DNA from: Maledivibacter halophilus
Lineage (GTDB): Bacteria; Bacillota; Clostridia; Peptostreptococcales; Caminicellaceae
Direction: 5' to 3'
Length of the DNA: 64,000 bases
Assembly (NCBI RefSeq): GCF_900167445.1
Contig: NZ_FUZT01000012.1
Location: 62,001-126,000, forward strand
Positions 59,160-64,000 of the stretch are shown here, piece after piece. Within the stretch, counting starts at the first letter, position 1. Each line of letters begins with the position of its first letter. The notes beneath the pieces were generated by a model, which saw only the letters and a program-made list of their open reading frames with translations, ran no database searches and was not told the DNA's origin. The position numbers and the translations under genes are program-made.

Positions 59160-60440
59160 TTGGAAATCATTGAAATAAATGGGGTGAACTACAAGGGAAA
59201 AGCAGATGAACTGCTCAGTAGAGGAGAAAATGACTTCTCGAAAATAGATAGAATTGTTTACGAAATACTAGATAATGTAAAAAGGAATGGAGACAAAGCT
59301 CTATTTGAATATACATCAAAATTTGACAATGTAATACTTAAAGAGCTGAGAGTTTCTGAAAATGAAATAGATGAAGCTGTACAAATTGTTGGAGAAGAGT
59401 TTATTGATATTTTAAAGGAAGCAAGGGAGAATATTGAATCATATCATAAAAAGCAATTACAAGACTCCTGGATAACTAATGATAAAGAGGGCATTATCTT
59501 AGGACAGTTAATAAGACCCTTGGATAGGGTGGGGATTTATGCTCCCGGTGGAAAGGCAGCATATCCATCCACCGTTCTTATGAATGGTATACCAGCTAAG
59601 GTGGCTGGGGTGAATTCTATAGCTATGGTTACTCCCCCAGACAAAAATGGGAAAATTAATCCCTACATACTTGCTGCTGCAAAGGTGGCAGGTATAGATG
59701 AGATATATAAAATAGGAGGAGCACAATCAATAGCCGCTTTAGCCTATGGAACTAAAGCAGTAAAACCGGTGGATAAAATAGTAGGACCAGGGAATATTTA
59801 TGTGGCAAGGGCTAAAAGAGCTGTATTTGGATTAGTAGATATAGATATGATAGCTGGACCAAGTGAAATATGTATTATTGCAGATGAAAATAAAAATCCG
59901 AAATTTATAGCTGCAGATTTATTGTCCCAATCGGAACATGATGAGATGGCATCATCTATATTAATAACAACATCTAAAAATTTAGCTTTAGAGGTTGAAA
60001 AAGAAGTAAAAAGACAAACTATGGAATCAGAAAGAAAAGAGATCATTGAAAAATCTCTTGAGGATTATGGATATATATTTGTAGTAAGAAACATAGAAGA
60101 AGCCATAAAAATAAGCAATGAAATAGCCCCAGAGCATTTGGAAATTATGATTGATAATCCCTTTGAAATGCTTTCGAAGATTAAAAATGCAGGTGCAATT
60201 TTCCTAGGGGAGTATACGCCTGAGCCTGTGGGAGATTATTTTGCCGGACCAAATCATACCCTTCCCACTTCAGGAACAGCAAAGTTTTCATCACCACTGG
60301 GAACCTATGATTTTATAAAAAAATCCAGCTTGCTTTACTATAGTAAGGAAGCTTTAGAAAATATAAAAGATAAAGTAATATCCTTTAGCCAGGCGGAAGG
60401 CTTATTTGCCCACGGGAATTCTATAAAAGTGAGGTTTTAG
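59160..60440 (+). CDS. hisD: Histidinol dehydrogenase HisD
   Basis: 426 residues, the normal length. Family motifs: RVGIYAPGGKAAYPSTVLM, DKIVGPGNIYVARAKR, IDMIAGPSEI, the metal-binding LLSQSEHDEMA, EIAPEHLEIM and GPNHTLPTSG. It oxidises histidinol to histidine with 2 NAD+ and a Zn2+ ion. TTG start at normal spacing from AAAGGAGG; no ATG gives a full-length protein. Confidence 0.95.
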   Translation: MEIIEINGVNYKGKADELLSRGENDFSKIDRIVYEILDNVKRNGDKALFEYTSKFDNVILKELRVSENEIDEAVQIVGEEFIDILKEARENIESYHKKQLQDSWITNDKEGIILGQLIRPLDRVGIYAPGGKAAYPSTVLMNGIPAKVAGVNSIAMVTPPDKNGKINPYILAAAKVAGIDEIYKIGGAQSIAALAYGTKAVKPVDKIVGPGNIYVARAKRAVFGLVDIDMIAGPSEICIIADENKNPKFIAADLLSQSEHDEMASSILITTSKNLALEVEKEVKRQTMESERKEIIEKSLEDYGYIFVVRNIEEAIKISNEIAPEHLEIMIDNPFEMLSKIKNAGAIFLGEYTPEPVGDYFAGPNHTLPTSGTAKFSSPLGTYDFIKKSSLLYYSKEALENIKDKVISFSQAEGLFAHGNSIKVRF

Positions 60441-60442
60441 TT

Positions 60443-61492
60443 ATGAAAGATATGATAAAGGAAAGTGTAGTGAATTTAGTGCCCTATAGGGTTATTGAAG
60501 AGGACTATGATATTAAAATCGATGCAAATGAAAGCCCATATAATATATTTGATGATATAGGAGAATTGATTTTAAAGAAACTATCTGATCAAACTCCAAA
60601 TAGATATCCCGATAACGAAGCCACAGATTTGAAGAAAGCTTTAGCCCAGTATATAAAGTTAGAAGAGGGAAATATATTATGTGGAAACGGATCTGATGAA
60701 CTTCTAAAGATTATTGTTGATACTTTCGTAGATAAAGGTGATGTTGTAGTTACCCACAGTCCTTCCTTTGCAATGTATAAAATAATCACTCAAATAGCAG
60801 GAGGAAAACTTTTGGAAGTAAAGGGAGATAAAAATTTTAGCATTGATATTGATAAGATAATACTTAAAGCTAATACAAGCAATGCTAAAATTATATTTTT
60901 ATGCAATCCTAATAATCCTACAGGAAGAGTAATTAAAAAAGAGGATATTATGAAGGTTTTAGATAATACCTCGGCTATTGTGGTTGTTGATGAAGCATAT
61001 TATGAATTTCATGGAGAGACGATAATAGATAAAATAAACAAATATGAAAGATTAATAGTACTTAGAACACTATCAAAGGCTTTTGGACTTGCCGGACTTA
61101 GAATAGGATATGGAGTAGCAGCTAAAAGTACTATAGAGACTATAAGCAAGGTAAAGTCTCCATATAATCTAAATGATATATCCCAGTGTATAGGGAAAAT
61201 AGTACTGGACAATAGGAAAATTGTCAGTAAATATATTGAATTAGTAAAAAGAGAACGCAATAAAATGTTTGATGAGATAATTACAATAGAATCTATTGAA
61301 GCTATACCAAGTAAAAGTAATTTTATATTAATTAGGACAAATAGATATGGAAATTTAATGAAAAGATTTAAAGAAGAAAGAGTACAAGTTAAAGGGTTCG
61401 GTGTAGAAGGGACATTAGCAAATTGCATTAGATTAACTATTGGGACAGAGAAGGAAAATAAAAAAGTAATGGATATATTGAAGGAAGTGTGA
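60443..61492 (+). CDS. hisC: Histidinol-phosphate aminotransferase HisC
   Basis: 349 residues, a PLP-dependent class-I/II aminotransferase. IDANESPYNIF opens the chain, FLCNPNNPTGRV contains the Asn that contacts PLP, VVDEAYYEF the Asp and Tyr, and RTLSKAFGLAGLRIGY the Schiff-base Lys. It converts imidazole-acetol phosphate to histidinol phosphate. It starts 2 nt after hisD and overlaps hisB. Confidence 0.94.
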   Translation: MKDMIKESVVNLVPYRVIEEDYDIKIDANESPYNIFDDIGELILKKLSDQTPNRYPDNEATDLKKALAQYIKLEEGNILCGNGSDELLKIIVDTFVDKGDVVVTHSPSFAMYKIITQIAGGKLLEVKGDKNFSIDIDKIILKANTSNAKIIFLCNPNNPTGRVIKKEDIMKVLDNTSAIVVVDEAYYEFHGETIIDKINKYERLIVLRTLSKAFGLAGLRIGYGVAAKSTIETISKVKSPYNLNDISQCIGKIVLDNRKIVSKYIELVKRERNKMFDEIITIESIEAIPSKSNFILIRTNRYGNLMKRFKEERVQVKGFGVEGTLANCIRLTIGTEKENKKVMDILKEV

Positions 61493-62082
61493 TTATGTCA
61501 AGAATCGCAAAAATCAATAGAAAAACCACTGAAACAGATATAACTTTGAGCTTAGAGCTGGATGGGAAGGGCAAGTCAGAAATTGATACAGGCATAAAGT
61601 TTTTAGACCATATGCTAATTCTTATGACTAAGCACGGGCAGATGGATATTAATATAAAATGCAAGGGAGATATAGAAGTAGATAATCATCATACCGTAGA
61701 GGATTTGGGAATAGTTCTTGGGAAGGCCATTAAAGAGGCTTTAGGTGATAAACAGAGGATAAAAAGATACTCTACAGCCTTTACTCCTATGGATGAATCA
61801 CTTTCAATGATATCTCTAGACATAAGTGGAAGAAGCTTTTTAAGGTTTAATGTAAATCTATCGAGAGAATATGTGGGGGACTTTGAAACAGAAACCTTGA
61901 AGGAATTTTTTATAGCACTTACCAATAATGCCAATATAACTCTTCATATTAACTTAGAATATGGAGAAAACAACCATCATATTATAGAGTCAATATTTAA
62001 AGGCTTTGGTAGGGCATTAAAAGAAGCTATTACAATAGATAAAAATATAGAAGGCGTTATGTCTACGAAAGGGGTTTTATAG
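61489..62082 (+). CDS. hisB: Imidazoleglycerol-phosphate dehydratase HisB
   Basis: 197 residues, monofunctional (no phosphatase domain, which fits the separate PHP phosphatase). The conserved metal-binding motifs are present: LDHML, DNHHTVEDLG and GENNHHIIE. It dehydrates imidazoleglycerol phosphate to imidazole-acetol phosphate. Confidence 0.95.
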   Translation: MIMSRIAKINRKTTETDITLSLELDGKGKSEIDTGIKFLDHMLILMTKHGQMDINIKCKGDIEVDNHHTVEDLGIVLGKAIKEALGDKQRIKRYSTAFTPMDESLSMISLDISGRSFLRFNVNLSREYVGDFETETLKEFFIALTNNANITLHINLEYGENNHHIIESIFKGFGRALKEAITIDKNIEGVMSTKGVL

Positions 62083-62088
62083 TATCTT

Positions 62089-62694
62089 ATGATAGCAATT
62101 ATAGATTATGGAGTTGGAAATATAAAAAATGTATATAAAGCCTTTAAAGGTCTTGACTTAGATGTAATAGTAACTTCCGATAAGAGTGTTATTAATGATA
62201 GTTCTGTAATAGTTTTACCAGGAGTAGGAGCATATAAGGATGCTATGGATAATCTTAATAAGCATAATCTGATAGATTGTATAAAGGAAAATGCCAACAA
62301 GGGAAAGCTTCTATTTGGAATTTGCCTTGGAATGCAGCTTTTATTTGAAAAAAGCTATGAAGATGGAGAGTGGGATGGGCTAGGACTTTTAGAAGGGGAA
62401 ATAGTTAGATTTAAAAACCATCTAAAGGTGCCTCAAATGGGATGGAATAAAATAATAAAGTCTAAAAATGATGATATAGCAAAGGGGATAAATGATGGAG
62501 AATATGTGTACTTTGTTCATTCATATTATTTAAAGCCTAAGCATGAAGAAGATGTAATTTGTTGGACTAATTATGGGACTAGGGTTCCAGCTATTGTTAG
62601 GAAAGATAATATAATAGGAATGCAATTTCATCCTGAAAAGAGCGGAAAAACAGGAATGAAGCTGCTATGGAACATTAAGGAGATGATAAAATGA
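62089..62694 (+). CDS. hisH: Imidazole glycerol phosphate synthase glutaminase subunit HisH
   Basis: 201 residues of a class-I glutamine amidotransferase. IIDYGVGNIKNV opens the protein, the nucleophile Cys lies in FGICLGMQLLFE, and the catalytic His-Glu in MQFHPEKSG. It supplies ammonia to HisF. It overlaps hisA by 4 nt. Confidence 0.95.
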   Translation: MIAIIDYGVGNIKNVYKAFKGLDLDVIVTSDKSVINDSSVIVLPGVGAYKDAMDNLNKHNLIDCIKENANKGKLLFGICLGMQLLFEKSYEDGEWDGLGLLEGEIVRFKNHLKVPQMGWNKIIKSKNDDIAKGINDGEYVYFVHSYYLKPKHEEDVICWTNYGTRVPAIVRKDNIIGMQFHPEKSGKTGMKLLWNIKEMIK

Positions 62695-63389
62695 TAATTT
62701 TTCCAGCGATAGATATAAGAGGTGGTAAATGTGTAAGACTTTATCAGGGAAAATATGATAAAGAGACTGTATATGATAGTGATCCTGTGGCTATAGCTAA
62801 GAAATGGCAGAAATCGGGAGCAGAGTATTTACACATTGTAGATTTAGATGGCGCCCTTACAGGAGAGCTTGTAAATAAAAATTCAATCAAAAAAATTGTA
62901 GAAGCTGTAGATATTCCAGTTCAAGTGGGTGGAGGTATAAGAACCTTAGAAAGAGCAAAGCAAATACTGGATTTAAATGTAGAAAGAATAATAGTTGGTA
63001 CGTCAGCTATAAAAAAAGATGGTTTTGTGGAAGAATTGGTAGGGGTGCTTGGTGAGAAAGTAGTAGTATCAATAGATGCTAAAGATGGATATGTTTGTGT
63101 AGATGGATGGACAAATAGCAGTGATGTGAGGGCAGTAGATTTTGCCAGGAAATTAGAAGAAACAGGAGTAAAAACTATTGTTTATACTGACATTTCCAAG
63201 GATGGTACTATGATAGGTCCTAATTTTTCACAGCTAAAGAATTTAAAGGATAATGTTAATATTAATATAATTGCTTCAGGTGGAATAGGAAGTAAAGTCC
63301 ATATAGAGAAACTAAAAAAAATGGAGCTTTATGGAGCTATTACAGGAAAGGCCCTTTATGAAGGAAAATTTAGCTTAGAGGAATTATAA
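62691..63389 (+). CDS. hisA: HisA isomerase (ProFAR isomerase)
   Basis: 232 residues, a beta/alpha barrel. FPAIDIRGGKCVRLYQG carries the first catalytic Asp, VQVGGGIRTLE is a phosphate site, and YTDISKDGTMIGPN carries the second catalytic Asp. IIASGGIGSK and ALYEGKFSLEE end the chain. It isomerises ProFAR to PRFAR. The next gene, hisF, normally follows directly but is separated here by about 180 nt. Confidence 0.95.
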   Translation: MIIFPAIDIRGGKCVRLYQGKYDKETVYDSDPVAIAKKWQKSGAEYLHIVDLDGALTGELVNKNSIKKIVEAVDIPVQVGGGIRTLERAKQILDLNVERIIVGTSAIKKDGFVEELVGVLGEKVVVSIDAKDGYVCVDGWTNSSDVRAVDFARKLEETGVKTIVYTDISKDGTMIGPNFSQLKNLKDNVNINIIASGGIGSKVHIEKLKKMELYGAITGKALYEGKFSLEEL

Positions 63390-63410
63390 TTTAAAATTTA
63401 ACTTACTTTA

Positions 63411-63490
63411 AGTAGCCACTGAGAATCCTTTTGGCTCATGCAAGAAATAAGTTTTAAATTAAATAATTAGAAGGATAAACAAGTTCATAA
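63411..63490. repeat. Structured intergenic repeat, copy B, inside the his operon
   Basis: Starts AGTAGCCACTGAGAATCCTT and ends AAGGATAAACAAGTTCATAA, with about 39 nt between. The ends share 20 of 20 and 18 of 20 bases with copy A at 52600-52680. GAATCCTT pairs with AAGGAT. It separates hisA from hisF. Confidence 0.62.
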
Positions 63491-63569
63491 AAATCGCGGG
63501 GAAGGAAACTTCAGAGTCTACTTTCGTTCTTTAGGTTTTAATGGATTACATTGATATAGGAGGAATATT

Positions 63570-64000
63570 ATGCTTGCTAAAAGGATAATTCCATGTCTTG
63601 ATGTAGATAAGGGAAGAGTTGTTAAGGGAAAGAAATTTAAGGATATACAGGATGTGGCTGACCCTGTAGAGCTTGCTAAGTACTATTGTGATAATGGAGC
63701 CGATGAACTGGTTTTTTATGATATAACTGCTTCAAATGAAAATAGGGATATTTTTATTGATGTAGTAGAAAGAACTGCTCAGAATATAAATATTCCATTT
63801 TCTATAGGAGGTGGAATAAGAACAATAAAAGATTTTACAAAGGTTTTAAAGGCTGGAGCTGATAAAGTGTCAATAAATTCTGCTGCTGTAAAAACACCAG
63901 AACTTATTACTAAAGCAGCCCTTAAGTTTGGAAGTCAATGTGTTGTACTCTCTATGGATGTTAAGAAAAATAAAAATGATTGGGATGTATATATAAATGG
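63570..64000 (+). CDS. hisF: Imidazole glycerol phosphate synthase cyclase subunit HisF (partial)
   Basis: The first 143 codons of about 250; the window ends within the gene. MLAKRIIPCLDVDKGRVVKG, with the catalytic Asp11 in CLDV, is diagnostic, followed by DPVELAKYYCDNGADELVFYDITAS (residues within 30-55) and FSIGGGIRTIKDF. With HisH it makes IGP and AICAR from PRFAR. The ATG has AGGAGG 5 nt upstream, so it can be translated independently despite the 180-nt spacer. Confidence 0.95.
   Translation, partial: MLAKRIIPCLDVDKGRVVKGKKFKDIQDVADPVELAKYYCDNGADELVFYDITASNENRDIFIDVVERTAQNINIPFSIGGGIRTIKDFTKVLKAGADKVSINSAAVKTPELITKAALKFGSQCVVLSMDVKKNKNDWDVYIN

Noticed and set aside
1..64000. CRISPR arrays, tRNA or rRNA genes and intact insertion sequences
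   Set aside because: I scanned for regular spaced repeats, cloverleaf signatures and transposase motifs and saw none in this window.

Overview
The window is AT-rich DNA with dense operons, short operon gaps, frequent TTG/GTG starts and strong Shine-Dalgarno sites. It carries a GerMN-type lipoprotein, PRD-type PTS regulation, an oxygen-sensitive glycyl-radical enzyme, a molybdenum hydroxylase and amino-acid transporters. Together these suggest an anaerobic, probably endospore-forming, amino-acid-fermenting member of the Clostridia (Clostridiales/Tissierellales-like). This is inference from gene content; no rRNA or tRNA gene is visible. The ends cut intergenic DNA on the left and hisF on the right.

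Layout. 0.5-1.6 kb: GerMN lipoprotein and a glyoxalase. 1.8-12.3 kb: a large BTAD/AAA/TPR regulator, a BCCT betaine-type transporter, a three-subunit molybdenum hydroxylase, and a histidine ammonia-lyase homologue that has lost the MIO-forming Ala-Ser-Gly triad. I read this set as a candidate pathway for a trimethylammonium imidazole compound such as ergothioneine, and it is the most interesting part of the window. 12.3-13.9 kb (minus): an internally duplicated DUF1576 membrane protein and a small partner. 14.3 kb: ribosomal protein L25. 15.3-20.2 kb: a PRD-type regulator and an ascorbate-family PTS (IIA, IIB, IIC) with a TrpA-like aldolase-fold protein and no TrpB. 20.4-24.0 kb: an iron ABC transporter behind a duplicated Fur-box promoter.

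25.6-36.1 kb: cysteine desulfidase, an ATC-hydrolase-like protein, a complete LivKHMGF transporter, a decayed second ATC-hydrolase-like gene, DhaK and DhaL, and a DhaR-like regulator whose AAA+ motifs are destroyed. 36.3-45.9 kb: DUF1846 protein, GNAT, FG-GAP-like protein, metallophosphoesterase, L,D-transpeptidase, a GH18 spore or cell-wall hydrolase, FxsA and an intact sigma-54 activator.

46.1-56.0 kb: an oligopeptide ABC transporter (oppBCDFA), then a glycyl-radical activase and a trans-4-hydroxyproline dehydratase (HypD). Each unit has a good -24/-12 promoter, so the sigma-54 activator just upstream may control both, linking peptide uptake to hydroxyproline use. 56.1-64.0 kb: a divergent PHP histidinol-phosphatase and the histidine operon hisZGDCBHA-hisF. 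A short structured repeat interrupts the operon between hisA and hisF, and a second copy lies in the hypED leader. A separate 25-35 nt motif recurs in five intergenic regions.
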